Shown: positions 1 to 8,930, numbered from the stretch's first letter. The stretch is DNA of 64,000 nt from Microbacterium gubbeenense DSM 15944 (GCF_000422745.1 NZ_AUGQ01000002.1:124001-188000); one strand, 5' to 3'. A program made the numbers and translations. The notes: generated from the sequence alone by a model not told the origin.

Positions 1-28
1 CCTGAGCGAGCCCCTCTGCGCGCCGGCG

Positions 29-1795
29 TCAGGCCGTGAGCCGGGCGATCGCCTCCGCGAGCGGGAGCGTCTCACGCTCGCCCGAGCGGCGATCCCACAG
101 CTCGACCTCGCCGTTGACCGCGGCGCGACCCGACACGACGATCTGCGGCACGCCCAGGATCTCGGCGTCGCCGAACTTCACGCCGGGAGACACCTTCGGT
201 CGGTCGTCGAACAATACGTCCTTGCCGGCCTCCTCGAGCCCCTCTATGAGCGAATCGGCGAGGTCGTACGCCTCCTGGCCCTTGCCAGTCGCGACGACGT
301 GGATGTCGAACGGGGCGATCGCCTCGGGCCAGATCAGACCCTTGTCGTCGCTGAACAGCTCGGCGATCGCGGCCATAACGCGCGTGATCCCGATGCCGTA
401 CGAGCCCATCGTCACCGTGACCAGCTTGCCGTTCTCGTCGAGCACCTTGAGCCCGAGCGACTCGGCGTACTTCCGACCGAGCTGGAAGATGTGACCGATC
501 TCCATGCCGCGCTCGAGGGTCACGGGGCCGGATCCGTCGGGGGCGGGGTCGCCCTCGCGCACCGTCGCCGCCTCGATCGTGCCGTCGGGCGTGAAGTCGC
601 GGCCCGCGACCAGCCCGTACACGTGACGATCGTCGGCGTTCGCGCCGGTGATCCATGTGGATCCGTCGACGACGCGCGGGTCGACGAGGTAGCGGATCCC
701 CGTGGCGGACTTCTCGCCGAGAACGGCTCCGGTCTCGCTCCACGGGCCGATGAAGCCGCGCACGAGAACCGGATTCTTCGCCAGGTCCTCGGCGGTCGCA
801 GGCTCGACCTCGGCCGGCGCGAACGCCACTTCGACGCGCTTGTCGTCGATGTCGCGGTCGCCGGGCAGCCCGACGACGACGAGCTCGCGGGATCCGTCGA
901 GGTGCGACAGCGCCAGCACGACGTTCTTGAGCGTGTGCGCGGCGGTCCAGCCGCCCTCCGGCGCGCCGGGAACGGTCTCGTTGGCGTGGTTGACGAGCGT
1001 GGCGATCGTCGTGGTGCCGGGCGAGTCATAGATGACGGGCGCCGGCGCACCGGCGAAGTCGATGGGATCCGGTACCAGCGTCGTGAACGCCTCGACGTTC
1101 GCGGCGTATCCGCCCGCGCTGCGCACGAACGTATCCTCGCCGACGGGAGTCGGGTGCAGGAACTCCTCGCTGCGGGATCCGCCCATCGCCCCGGCGTCGG
1201 CCTTGACGATCACGTACTCCATGCCGAGGCGCGTGAAGATGCGCTCGTAGGCGTCGCGCTGCGCGTCGTAGCTCGCGTCGAGCCCGGCGTCGGACGCGTC
1301 GAAGGAGTAGGCGTCCTTCATCGTGAACTCGCGGCCGCGCAGCAGACCCGCGCGCGGACGCGCCTCGTCGCGGTACTTGTCCTGGATCTGATAGATCGAC
1401 AGCGGCAGGTCCTTGTACGACGAGTAGAGGTCCTTCACGAGCAGCGTGAACGCCTCCTCGTGCGTGGGCGCGAGCAGGTAGTCGGCGCCGTGGCGATCGT
1501 GCAGGCGGAACAGCGCGTCACCGTACTCGTCCCAGCGACCCGACTGCTCGTAGGGCTCGCGCGGCATGAGAGCCGGGAAGTGCACCTCCTGCGCACCCGC
1601 GCGATTCATCTCCTCGCGCACGATCTGCTCGATCCGCGCCTTCACGCGGAGGCCGAGCGGGAGCCACGCGAAGATACCCGGGGCCTGGCGCCGGATGTAT
1701 CCGGCACGCACCAGCAGCTTGTGACTGCGCACCTCGGCATCGGCGGGATCATCCCGGAGGGTACGGACGAAGAGCTTGGAGAGACGAGTGACCAC
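29..1795 (-). CDS. proS: Prolyl-tRNA synthetase (bacterial type)
   Basis: Charges tRNA-Pro with proline in the cytoplasm. The 588-residue product has the bacterial-type layout: class II catalytic core from the N-terminus ([28 protein letters not shown]; the [12 protein letters not shown] segment and GGSRSEEF), an editing (INS/YbaK-like) insertion at roughly residues 230-390, the rest of the core with GSYGIGITR, and a C-terminal anticodon-binding domain over about the last 105 residues. The start is GTG; no strong ribosome binding site precedes it. It lies 3' of the SMR operon on the same strand, separated by an inverted repeat, so it is probably its own transcription unit. Family identity is secure from motifs and length. 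Confidence 0.97.
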   Translation of the reverse strand: MVTRLSKLFVRTLRDDPADAEVRSHKLLVRAGYIRRQAPGIFAWLPLGLRVKARIEQIVREEMNRAGAQEVHFPALMPREPYEQSGRWDEYGDALFRLHDRHGADYLLAPTHEEAFTLLVKDLYSSYKDLPLSIYQIQDKYRDEARPRAGLLRGREFTMKDAYSFDASDAGLDASYDAQRDAYERIFTRLGMEYVIVKADAGAMGGSRSEEFLHPTPVGEDTFVRSAGGYAANVEAFTTLVPDPIDFAGAPAPVIYDSPGTTTIATLVNHANETVPGAPEGGWTAAHTLKNVVLALSHLDGSRELVVVGLPGDRDIDDKRVEVAFAPAEVEPATAEDLAKNPVLVRGFIGPWSETGAVLGEKSATGIRYLVDPRVVDGSTWITGANADDRHVYGLVAGRDFTPDGTIEAATVREGDPAPDGSGPVTLERGMEIGHIFQLGRKYAESLGLKVLDENGKLVTVTMGSYGIGITRVMAAIAELFSDDKGLIWPEAIAPFDIHVVATGKGQEAYDLADSLIEGLEEAGKDVLFDDRPKVSPGVKFGDAEILGVPQIVVSGRAAVNGEVELWDRRSGERETLPLAEAIARLTA

Positions 1796-1840
1796 GGACT
1801 GAGTCTATTCCGTCGGGCGGAGGCGGATGTTCGCGAATGC

Positions 1841-1878
1841 CCCCGTGGTCGTTATGGTGCGTCAGAACGACCACGGGG
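1841..1878. terminator. Inverted repeat between SMR operon and proS
   Basis: A perfect 13-bp inverted repeat (CCCCGTGGTCGTT and its complement) encloses a 12-nt loop. It sits just 3' of the second SMR gene and about 45 bp upstream of the proS start. There is no U-tract, so it is a terminator-like hairpin rather than a classical intrinsic terminator; an operator role for proS cannot be excluded. Confidence 0.45.
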
Positions 1879-1890
1879 CACTTCCGGAAC

Positions 1891-2226
1891 CTACTCGGGG
1901 CGCGCGGGCTTCGGTTTCACCAGCTTCAGACCGATGACCGCGCCGACGATTCCGGCGATGAACAGCACGCGATAGCACGTGATCGGCTCGGCGCCCGTCG
2001 CCATCGCGTAGATCACGGTGAGGGCGGCGCCGGTGCCGGTCCACACGGCGTATGCGGTGCCGATCGGGATATCGCGGGCCGCATATCCGAGGCCGATCAT
2101 GCTCGCCGTGAGCGCGACGAGGAACACGACCGTCGGAACCGGCTGGGACAGCCCATCGCTTTCGCCGAGGGCCGTGGCCCAGACGGCCTCGAGCACCGCG
2201 CTGATGATGAGGACGACCCACGACAT
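1891..2226 (-). CDS. SMR-family exporter subunit 2 (Gdx-like guanidinium exporter partner)
   Basis: A 111-residue small multidrug resistance protein with four predicted membrane helices. The N-terminus MSWVVLIISAVLEAVWATAL carries the membrane Glu at residue 13 that exchanges protons for cation substrate in this family. Its ATG overlaps the stop of the upstream SMR gene by one base (TGATG), so the two are translationally coupled and probably form a heterodimer, as in YkkCD/EbrAB-type pairs. The shared leader carries a guanidine-II riboswitch, which points to guanidinium export rather than general drug efflux; that substrate is inferred from the riboswitch and family, not shown by the protein alone. 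Confidence 0.92.
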   Translation of the reverse strand: MSWVVLIISAVLEAVWATALGESDGLSQPVPTVVFLVALTASMIGLGYAARDIPIGTAYAVWTGTGAALTVIYAMATGAEPITCYRVLFIAGIVGAVIGLKLVKPKPARPE

Positions 2227-2540
2227 CAGCTCACCGCCTTCAGCCCGATGACGCTCGCCACGAGCAGCGCGAGCAGGGCGCCGCGCGCGAGGGTCAGTCG
2301 CTCTTCCTTGCGCACGACGGCGAGCAGCACGGTGAGCACGGCGCCGATCCCCACCCAAACGGCGTAGGCGGTGCCCGTGGGGATGCGGCTCATCGCGAAG
2401 GCGAGACCGGCCATGCTCACCACCAGCGAGACGACGAAGACGACCGACGGCCACAGCTTCTTGAAGCCCTTCGACGCCGACAGCGCCGTGGCCCACACCG
2501 CCTCGAGCATTCCCGAGGCGACCAGAACGATCCATTCCAT
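2226..2540 (-). CDS. SMR-family exporter subunit 1 (Gdx-like guanidinium exporter)
   Basis: A 104-residue SMR protein, first gene of the pair. Glu13 lies in MLEAVWATALSASKG, and a glycine-rich helix 3 follows (YAVWVGIGAVLTVLL). I chose the ATG at 2540 because GGAGG lies seven bases upstream; an in-frame GTG at 2555 would overlap that ribosome binding site and riboswitch hairpin 2. The protein should sit in the cytoplasmic membrane with its partner. Being paired distinguishes it from homodimeric Gdx, but both halves keep the essential Glu. Expression is likely switched on by guanidinium through the leader RNA. Confidence 0.92.
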   Translation of the reverse strand: MEWIVLVASGMLEAVWATALSASKGFKKLWPSVVFVVSLVVSMAGLAFAMSRIPTGTAYAVWVGIGAVLTVLLAVVRKEERLTLARGALLALLVASVIGLKAVS

Positions 2541-2547
2541 AGCGGAT

Positions 2548-2603
2548 CCTCCCACCGGGGTCGTCCCCGAACTTCAGGAAGTCGGCCGGGTCGTCCCGTC
2601 CGG
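2548..2603 (-). promoter_or_regulatory. Guanidine-II (mini-ykkC) riboswitch
   Basis: On the minus strand the leader contains two short hairpins, each closed by C-G/G-C pairs around the tetraloop ACGA. The upstream hairpin is GGGACGACCC at 2588-2597, extended by a further C-G pair and, beyond an A.G mismatch, by three more pairs. The downstream hairpin is GGGGACGACCCC at 2557-2568. The GGAGG ribosome binding site (2548-2552) follows the second hairpin after four bases. Paired ACGR-loop hairpins just before the SD are the defining layout of guanidine-II riboswitches, which normally control SMR exporters by freeing the SD when guanidinium joins the two loops. The downstream SMR pair is the expected target. 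Confidence 0.87.
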
Positions 2604-2668
2604 CACGCAGGATCCGCGTACAGCTCCAGTCTATCGTCGGCCAGGAGACAGCGCCGCGGGACGCCATA

Positions 2669-3550
2669 ATGGCATCCATGCGCCCCATCTTCATCGCCGG
2701 CCCCGTGTCATGGAACACACTCGTGATGCTGGACCATCTGCCGGAACCCGTGCCGCACATGCAGTTCGCCACGCGCGACTGGCAGACTCTCGGTGGCACG
2801 AGCGCGGGTAAGGCCCTCAGCCTCGCCGGACTCGGGCGCCCCGTGTATCTGCGCACCCTCCTCGGAGACGATGCCCCCGGTAGGCGCATTCGCGAGGCAC
2901 TGTCCGCGACAACCATCGAGTTGGATGTGGTGCCTGCTCTCGAGACAGAACGCCATCTCAATCTCATGACTCCTGCGGGAGAACGCGTCTCGCTCTACCT
3001 GGCTACGCCAGATTCGTCGGGCGACGCACCCGATGACGACATGCTCACGGCGATGTCCAGAGCCGCCGCGATCGTGCTCGATCTCTCAGCGGAAGGGCGC
3101 CGTCTCATTGCCGCGGCACAAAGGCAACGCGAGACGACACTCTGGGTGGACCTCCACGACTACGACGGCCGCGATGACTTCCACCGCCCCTTCTTGGAGG
3201 CGGCCGACGTCGTTCTCTGCAGCGAGGATCGGCTGCCTCGACCCACAGAGTTCCTTCGCTCATGCGTTGAGAGCGGAGCATCGCTCGCCGTATGCACCCG
3301 CGGCGCGGATGGCGCGGTCGCGGTCGACGATTCAGGACGGGTCTACAACGTCCCCGCGCCGTCCGCGACGGTGATCGACACGAACGGCGCGGGTGATGCG
3401 TTCTTCGCAGGGCTGCTCAATGCGCGCCTCGACGGGCGGGGCGTCATCGAATCCCTGGAAGCCGCGTCGGCAGCCACGGTTCCCGTGCTCGCATCGCGGC
3501 ATCTCCACCCGCTCTTGGAGTCCGTCCTCCCGGCAAGCGGCGCGCTCTGA
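2669..3550 (+). CDS. PfkB-family carbohydrate kinase
   Basis: A 293-residue ribokinase/PfkB-fold ATP-dependent kinase, probably for a sugar or sugar-like alcohol. The C-terminal family signature DTNGAGDAFFAGLL holds the catalytic Asp and anion hole; GGTSAGKALSLAGLG near residue 42 is the N-terminal substrate-side signature. The exact substrate is not evident. An ATG at 2669 and another at 2678 are both possible starts. The gene is transcribed alone, divergent from the SMR operon and convergent with tmk, whose 3' end is only 10 bp away. In several actinobacteria I would expect a delta-prime (holB) gene beside tmk; this kinase occupies that position instead. Confidence 0.85.
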   Translation: MASMRPIFIAGPVSWNTLVMLDHLPEPVPHMQFATRDWQTLGGTSAGKALSLAGLGRPVYLRTLLGDDAPGRRIREALSATTIELDVVPALETERHLNLMTPAGERVSLYLATPDSSGDAPDDDMLTAMSRAAAIVLDLSAEGRRLIAAAQRQRETTLWVDLHDYDGRDDFHRPFLEAADVVLCSEDRLPRPTEFLRSCVESGASLAVCTRGADGAVAVDDSGRVYNVPAPSATVIDTNGAGDAFFAGLLNARLDGRGVIESLEAASAATVPVLASRHLHPLLESVLPASGAL

Positions 3551-3560
3551 CGAGTCCCTA

Positions 3561-4175
3561 TCACGGACGAATCCGTTCGCGAATCCGGTTCTGGATCTCT
3601 TCGCGCGGGAGGGTCGCGTCGATGACGAGGAAGCGTTCGGGCTCGGCGGCCGCGAGCGCGAGGAACGCGTCGCGCACGCGCGTGTGGAACTCGGCTTTCT
3701 CCGCCTCCAGGCGGTCGAACGGCTTGTCGTCGGCGTCGAGGCGGCGGCGCGCCACCGCGGGATCCAGATCGAGCAGCACCGTGACGTCCGGAAGCGCCCC
3801 ACCCGTCGCCCAGAGCGAGAGCTCGCGAACCTCGTCGGCGCCGAGAGCGCGCGCGGCGCCCTGATAGGCCACCGACGAGTCGAGGTATCGATCCTGAATC
3901 ACGACCTCGCCGCGTTCGAGCGCCGGACGCACGATTGTGTGGATGTGGTGGGCCCGGTCGGCGGCGAACAGGAGCGCCTCCGTGCGGTCATCGAGTTCAC
4001 CGCGGGAGTGAAGCACGATCTCGCGGATGGTCTTGCCCGCCTCGGTACCGCCAGGCTCACGCGTGCGCACCACCGCGCGCCCCTGTTGCTCGAACCACTC
4101 CCGCAGCAGCTCCGCCTGGGTGGTCTTGCCGGTTCCGTCGCCACCCTCGAAGGTGATCCAGAGGCCGTCAGTCAT
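3561..4175 (-). CDS. tmk: Thymidylate kinase
   Basis: Phosphorylates dTMP to dTDP for dTTP synthesis. The 204-residue protein has the P-loop EGGDGTGKTT at residues 10-19, the dTMP-binding TREPGGTE, and QDRYLDSSVAYQGAAR. The start ATG at 4175 is preceded by AGGAAG at a suitable distance; extending upstream would add only low-complexity Arg/Pro sequence. It follows topA on the same strand with a 73-bp gap, an order known from other actinobacteria. Length and motifs are typical. Confidence 0.96.
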   Translation of the reverse strand: MTDGLWITFEGGDGTGKTTQAELLREWFEQQGRAVVRTREPGGTEAGKTIREIVLHSRGELDDRTEALLFAADRAHHIHTIVRPALERGEVVIQDRYLDSSVAYQGAARALGADEVRELSLWATGGALPDVTVLLDLDPAVARRRLDADDKPFDRLEAEKAEFHTRVRDAFLALAAAEPERFLVIDATLPREEIQNRIRERIRP

Positions 4176-4248
4176 GTGTGTTCTTCCTGCGAGAGAACCG
4201 GCGCCGCGAGAACGGGAGGATTCCTGCGCGACGCCGGCCCCTGGGGGC

Positions 4249-7077
4249 CTACGCGCCCTGTGCCTTTTTCTTTGCTGCGTTCGCGGCGCGGGTCGCGGCG
4301 GCCTTCTTCGCGGCGGCGGATCGGGCCGCGGCCTTCTCCTCGTCGGTCTTCGGCGCGGCCTTCTTCGCGGTCGTCTTCTTCGCCGTCGTGGACTTCGCGG
4401 CCGTCTTGCGCGCGGTCGTGCGCTTCTTGGCCGGGCCCTTCGCACGCTTGTCGGCGAGCAGCTGCACGGCGGCCTCGAAGTCGACGTCGTCGACGTTCGT
4501 GCCGCGAGGGATCGTCGCGTTCGTCTCGCCGTCGGTGACGTACGGTCCGAAGCGGCCATCGCGGATCCGTACGGCCTTGCCGCTCGCCGGATCCTCCTTC
4601 TCGAACTCCTTCAGCGCGCTCGCGGCGCGACGGGCGCCGTACTTCGGCTTCGTGTACACCTCGAGAGCTTCCTCGAGCGTGATGTCGAAGATCTGCTGCT
4701 CCGCCTCGAGCGAGCGCGAGTCGGCGCCCTTCTTGAGGTACGGACCATATCGGCCGTTCTGCGCCGTGATCGGCTCTTCGCTCGTCGGGTCGATGCCGAC
4801 GGTGCGCGGCAGGTTCAGCAGCTTCAGCGCCGTATCGAGCTCGATCGTCTCGGGCGACATCGACTTGAACAGCGACGCACGACGCGGCTTGGGGGCCGCT
4901 GCCTTCTTCGTCGTCTTCTTCTTCGGCGCCTCGGCGACCTCGCCCGTTGCGGGGTCGGCCTCCGGATCCTCGGGCTCGGTCTCCTCCAGGTACGGACCGA
5001 AACGGCCGTCCTTCACGACGACGACCTTGCCGTTGTCGGGGTTCTCGCCGAGCACGCGGTTGCCCGCGACGGGCGCGTCCACGAGTTCCTGTACCTTTTC
5101 GGGCGTGAGCTCGTCGGGGGCGAGCTCTTCCGGCACGTTGATGCGGCGGGGATCCGCGTCGGGCTTGTCGGGATCGGTCACCTCGAGGTACGGGCCGTAC
5201 TTGCCGAACCGCAGCGTGGCGGTGTCGGTGATCGGCGTCGCGTTCAGCTCACGGGCGTCGATCTCGCCGAGGTTGTCGACGATTCCGCGCAGACCCGGGT
5301 GCTCGTCGCCGCCGTAGTAGAAGCCTTTCAGCCACTCGGATCGGTCGGCCTCGCCGCGCGCGATGCGGTCGAGGTCCTCCTCGAGCTCGGCGGTGAAGTC
5401 GTAATCGACGAGTTCGCCGAAGTGGCGTTCGAGCAGGCGGATCACGCTGAACGCGAGCCACGTCGGCACGAGTGCCTGGCCGCGCTTGGTGACATAGCCG
5501 CGATCGAGGATCACACCGATGATGCTCGCGAACGTCGAGGGGCGGCCGATACCGCGCTCCTCGAGCGCCTTGACCAGCGTCGCCTCTGTGTACCGAGGCT
5601 TCGGCGAGGTCTCGTGGTTCTTCGCCTCAGCGTCGTTGACGTCGAGCTCGTCGCCCACGACCACCTGCGGCAGCTGCTGGTTCTGGTCCTCGTCGCCCTT
5701 GTTGCGCTTCTCGTCGGCGCCCTCTTCATACGCCTCGAGGAAACCCTTGAAGGTGTAGACGGTTCCGGAGGCGGTGAAGCCGAGCTTCTTGCCATCCGCC
5801 GTCTGCTCGAGCGTGACGGTCGTGGTCTCGAGCTTCGCGTCGCTCATCTGGCTCGCGATCGTGCGCTTCCAGATCAGGTCGTACATGCGCTGCTCGTCGC
5901 GACCGAGCTGGCCCGAGACGTCTTTCGGCGTGCGGAAGGTGTCCCCCGAGGGACGAATCGCCTCGTGCGCCTCCTGCGCGTTCTTCGACTTCGACGCGTA
6001 CACGCGCGGCTTGGCGGGGATCGCTTTATCGCCGTAGAGCGCGACGGCCTGCGAACGCGCGGCCTGCACGGCCTGGGCGCTGAGGTTGATCGAATCCGTA
6101 CGCATATAGGTGATGTACCCGCGCTCGTACAGGCTCTGCGCAACGCTCATGGCGATCTTCGCCGTCATGCCGAGCTTGCGCCCGGCCTCCTGCTGCAGGG
6201 TCGACGTCGTGAACGGCGCGTACGGGCGGCGTGTGCCGGGCTTGGCCTCGACGTTCGCGACCTTCGCGGATCCTGCGGCGTCGACGGCCTTCGCGAGCGA
6301 GACGGCGTCGTCTTCGCCCAGCACGACGACGGCGCGCTTCAGCTCGCCCTTGTCGTCGAAGTCACGGCCCGATGCGAGCGGAGCGCCGTCAATGCGCGAC
6401 AGCCGGATCGAGAACCCGGTGTCGGCGCGCGAGGCGGTCGCGGAGATCGAGCAGTACCGCGCCGAGACGAACGCCATGCGCTCGCGCTCGCGGTCGACAA
6501 CCATGCGAGTGGCGGCCGACTGCACGCGGCCCGCGCTGAGAGTCTGACCCGATGCTCCGGATCCGACCTTGCGCCAGAGCACGGGCGACACGTCCCAGCC
6601 GTACAGGCGGTCGAGCACGCGGCGCGTCTCCTGGGCGTCGACGAGCGAGATGTCGAGCTCGCGCGTGTCATCGACGGCCTTCTGGATCGCGTCCTTGGTG
6701 ATCTCGTGGAAGACCATGCGCTTGACCGGAACCTTGGGCTTCAGCGTCTCGAGAAGGTGCCACGCGATGGCCTCGCCCTCGCGGTCGCCATCAGTGGCGA
6801 GCACGAGTTCGCTCGCCCCCTTGAGAGCCCGTCGCAGTTCGGTGACGGTCTTCGTCTTGCGGTCGCTGACCACATAGTAAGGAGTGAACCCGTGTTCGAC
6901 GTCGATCGAATACTTGCCGAACGCCGCTCGGTCCTTCTCCGGGATGTCGCGCTTATCGGCGAGATCGCGGATATGACCGACCGAGCTGAGCACCTCGTAG
7001 TCGTCACCGAGATACCCCTGGATCGAGCGCATCTTGGTGGGCGACTCGACGATGACGAGTTTCTTACCGTCTGGCAA
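4249..7077 (-). CDS. topA: DNA topoisomerase I
   Basis: Type IA topoisomerase that relaxes negative supercoils. The 942-residue protein has an N-terminal TOPRIM domain (LVIVESPTK at the start; DGDREGEAIAWHL near residue 105), the active-site tyrosine in YITYMRTDS, and GRPSTFASI. The C-terminal third carries at least four repeats ending in RFGPYL/RYGPYL-type motifs instead of zinc fingers, followed by a Lys/Ala/Thr-rich tail, the actinobacterial arrangement thought to aid DNA binding and processivity. I place the start at TTG 7077: AAAGGA lies eight bases upstream and the TOPRIM homology begins at once; upstream in-frame starts lack both. Confidence 0.97.
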   Translation of the reverse strand: MPDGKKLVIVESPTKMRSIQGYLGDDYEVLSSVGHIRDLADKRDIPEKDRAAFGKYSIDVEHGFTPYYVVSDRKTKTVTELRRALKGASELVLATDGDREGEAIAWHLLETLKPKVPVKRMVFHEITKDAIQKAVDDTRELDISLVDAQETRRVLDRLYGWDVSPVLWRKVGSGASGQTLSAGRVQSAATRMVVDRERERMAFVSARYCSISATASRADTGFSIRLSRIDGAPLASGRDFDDKGELKRAVVVLGEDDAVSLAKAVDAAGSAKVANVEAKPGTRRPYAPFTTSTLQQEAGRKLGMTAKIAMSVAQSLYERGYITYMRTDSINLSAQAVQAARSQAVALYGDKAIPAKPRVYASKSKNAQEAHEAIRPSGDTFRTPKDVSGQLGRDEQRMYDLIWKRTIASQMSDAKLETTTVTLEQTADGKKLGFTASGTVYTFKGFLEAYEEGADEKRNKGDEDQNQQLPQVVVGDELDVNDAEAKNHETSPKPRYTEATLVKALEERGIGRPSTFASIIGVILDRGYVTKRGQALVPTWLAFSVIRLLERHFGELVDYDFTAELEEDLDRIARGEADRSEWLKGFYYGGDEHPGLRGIVDNLGEIDARELNATPITDTATLRFGKYGPYLEVTDPDKPDADPRRINVPEELAPDELTPEKVQELVDAPVAGNRVLGENPDNGKVVVVKDGRFGPYLEETEPEDPEADPATGEVAEAPKKKTTKKAAAPKPRRASLFKSMSPETIELDTALKLLNLPRTVGIDPTSEEPITAQNGRYGPYLKKGADSRSLEAEQQIFDITLEEALEVYTKPKYGARRAASALKEFEKEDPASGKAVRIRDGRFGPYVTDGETNATIPRGTNVDDVDFEAAVQLLADKRAKGPAKKRTTARKTAAKSTTAKKTTAKKAAPKTDEEKAAARSAAAKKAAATRAANAAKKKAQGA

Positions 7078-7156
7078 AGCGGGTCCTTTCTTCGAAGCAC
7101 ACCATACACACCGCACACTGTGCACAGCCGCGGGTTCTCGCCGATGATGTGCTGCA

Positions 7157-7489
7157 TCACGGTGACTCCGCCTCGAGTGGCGGCCCGGCCCTTGCGGCCG
7201 CGGCGACAGGAAATCGAGCGTACGTCATCGAGATGCGCACGGTCGCGACGAGACCATCGATATTGCACGACGTGACACTCGCTCCCTGCGCCGAGACTAC
7301 CTGGGCGGCGCGGCCGCATGGGTCGCCGGTGGCGAATCCCGCGAGTGCGTCGGCCGCGGCCAGTGCCGCCGCGTCCGCGATTCCCGCGGCGCGCTGCCCG
7401 GCAACGGCTGCTCCCCCGACGACCGCGAGTCCCATCGCGAGGGTCGCGGCGCACCCGATGGCCCCGGCTGTCAATACACTCGCGCCCAC
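7157..7489 (-). CDS. TadG-like / Rv3654c-like secreted protein of the Tad locus
   Basis: A 110-residue protein with one N-terminal hydrophobic segment (residues ~5-32, rich in Ala/Gly) followed by a small extracytoplasmic domain with two Cys (GDPCG and TSCN). Proteins of this size and shape, 'helicase/secretion neighbourhood TadE-like', occur at the end of actinobacterial Tad clusters. The GTG start is one base beyond the stop of the TadE gene, implying one operon. Probably a minor pilin or pseudopilin; function not shown. Confidence 0.75.
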   Translation of the reverse strand: MGASVLTAGAIGCAATLAMGLAVVGGAAVAGQRAAGIADAAALAAADALAGFATGDPCGRAAQVVSAQGASVTSCNIDGLVATVRISMTYARFPVAAAARAGPPLEAESP

Positions 7490-7490
7490 G

Positions 7491-7826
7491 TCACAGCCCT
7501 CCGTCGAGCGCGCAGCTCTTCGCCCACACCGGAACCGTGACGACCGAAAGCACGACGTTCGCGCTCGCCGTCACGCAGATGAGGTCACCGGATCCCTCGA
7601 CAGTCGCAGAAGCGCCCTCGACGGCGGATCCGACAACGCCCGAGGCGCGGTCCGGCTCGCCGCGCGCCGCCAGCCGCGCCGCGTCCGCCGCCGCGTCCTG
7701 CAGCCGCACGGACACGGATCCGGCCATGAGCGCGCCGATCCCGAGAACGACCACGATCAGGAGGGCCGGCAGCGCGACCGCGAACTCCGCCGATGCGGAG
7801 CCGCGGTCGCGCAGCGACAGTGTCAT
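7491..7826 (-). CDS. TadE-like pilus assembly protein
   Basis: A 111-residue protein whose N-terminus (RDRGSASAEFAVALPALLIVV) is the TadE/TadG signature: a short charged leader, Gly, then a Glu five residues later and a hydrophobic stretch, resembling a type IV prepilin processing site. The rest is an extracytoplasmic domain with two Cys. Its ATG overlaps the stop of the 54-residue DUF4244 gene (ATGA), so it is translationally coupled. Likely a minor pseudopilin of the Flp/Tad machine. Confidence 0.85.
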   Translation of the reverse strand: MTLSLRDRGSASAEFAVALPALLIVVVLGIGALMAGSVSVRLQDAAADAARLAARGEPDRASGVVGSAVEGASATVEGSGDLICVTASANVVLSVVTVPVWAKSCALDGGL

Positions 7827-7987
7827 GGCGTCTGCAGCGCCTTCTCGACGATTCCCTGCAGCAGCGACTGCACACTGCCAGAACGCATCACGGCGACGAG
7901 TACGCCCGCGATGGCTACAGCGGCCATCGTCACGATCGCGTACTCAGCCGTGGATGCTCCTTCCTCGTCGGTCCAGAGATCTGTCAT
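7823..7987 (-). CDS. DUF4244 protein, candidate major Flp-type pilin
   Basis: A small 54-residue gene. The product begins MTDLWTDEEGASTAEYAIVT, continues with a hydrophobic Ala/Val stretch of about 20 residues and ends in a short amphipathic tail. DUF4244 proteins occupy this position in actinobacterial Tad loci (compare Rv3656c). The D-E-E-G-A-S-T-A-E-Y segment looks like a prepilin peptidase site (cleavage after Gly with Glu at +5). AAGGA lies about seven bases upstream of the ATG. It follows the T2SF gene by 31 bp and overlaps the TadE gene. I infer it is the pilin subunit. Confidence 0.85.
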   Translation of the reverse strand: MTDLWTDEEGASTAEYAIVTMAAVAIAGVLVAVMRSGSVQSLLQGIVEKALQTP

Positions 7988-8018
7988 GGGGTGTCCTTTC
8001 TATTGGGGTCGTCGCCGG

Positions 8019-8930
8019 TCATCCGGCGAACGCGGGGATCGGTGTGGCGCTGACGACGCTCAGAAGCATCGGCGCGACGCCGAGAAGCAGGAATGCGGGC
8101 AGGGTGCACACGCCCATGGGGATGAGCAGACGTGTAGCGAGTCGGGATCCGCGAAGCCGTCCGGCTGTGCGTGCGAGGTGCCGCGCATGAGCGGCGGAGG
8201 CGCGCAGCAGCTCAACGGCGGGCACCCCCGCCGCGCGGGAGAGGGTGAGCACCCGATCCGCTTCGCCCGATTCGCGGCGCGCCGAGATCGACCATTCGTC
8301 GCACGCCTCGAGTACGGCGCGTGCCCGCCGGACAGAGACCCCGCCCGACAGTGCAGCGGCGAGGAGCTCCTCGTGCATGCCAGGGGTGCCTGGCGCCGGC
8401 TGCGCCTGGCGCACGAGCCTCCTGGTCCAAACTCGCGCGAGCAGGATCAGCGCGATGCCGACGCCCAGACAGATTCCGCCGAGCGGGGTGGTGAACAGCA
8501 CGCGAAACGGGTCGAGGCCGAGCCCGGCCGCGACGACGAGCCCGAGCAGCGGCAGCCACAGCATGAGCCGCGCGGACGACGTCGGTTCGGCGAGCGCGAC
8601 CTTTACGTCATCGCGCAGCTCCGCCGCGTCTCGCAGTGAATCGGCGACCGAGCGCAGGGTCTCGGCAAGCGGAGCGCCGACCGACTCGGCCACCTCCCAT
8701 GCGGCGGCGACATCGCCCCAGGCCGCATCGGATCCGCGCTCGCCCGCGATCGCGACCACGAGCGAGTCGCCCTCGTCGACGCGCTGCGCGATGCGGGCGG
8801 CCGAGCTGTCGCCGCCCTCGGCGAGGTGCCGCCATGCGCGGGGCGGGCTCGCGCCGGATCCGAGCAGCACGGCCAGCGACAGCAGCGTGCCCGCAGGGTC
8901 GGCCTGCTCTGCCTTCTTCACTCTCGCCAC
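8019..8930 (-). CDS. Type II secretion system F-family membrane protein (TadB/TadC)
   Basis: A 303-residue inner-membrane platform protein for Tad pilus assembly. It has an N-terminal cytoplasmic T2SF segment (about residues 10-90), two adjacent hydrophobic stretches in the middle (LWLPLLGLVVAAGLGLDPF and LGGICLGVGIALILLA), a second cytoplasmic domain and a C-terminal hydrophobic segment (LLIPMGVCTLPAFLLLGVAP). The reading frame stays open far upstream, but homology starts near VARVKKAEQADPAG; I chose GTG 8930 because GAGG lies eight bases before it. It overlaps the 3' end of tadA by 13 bases. Only one such gene is present where many Tad loci have both tadB and tadC. Confidence 0.85.
   Translation of the reverse strand: MARVKKAEQADPAGTLLSLAVLLGSGASPPRAWRHLAEGGDSSAARIAQRVDEGDSLVVAIAGERGSDAAWGDVAAAWEVAESVGAPLAETLRSVADSLRDAAELRDDVKVALAEPTSSARLMLWLPLLGLVVAAGLGLDPFRVLFTTPLGGICLGVGIALILLARVWTRRLVRQAQPAPGTPGMHEELLAAALSGGVSVRRARAVLEACDEWSISARRESGEADRVLTLSRAAGVPAVELLRASAAHARHLARTAGRLRGSRLATRLLIPMGVCTLPAFLLLGVAPMLLSVVSATPIPAFAG

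Noticed and set aside
299..1975. Long plus-strand open frame opposite proS, and similar very long frames opposite topA (4027-7275), the alarmone synthetase/surface protein and dnaX
   Set aside because: Low-complexity Arg/Ala/Gly-rich translations with no family resemblance; typical antisense shadows in ~69% GC DNA.
2227..2967. Upstream extension of the second SMR frame to a 358-residue protein
   Set aside because: The extension runs through the first SMR gene and riboswitch in another frame and is not protein-like; MSWVV at 2226 gives a normal SMR protein.
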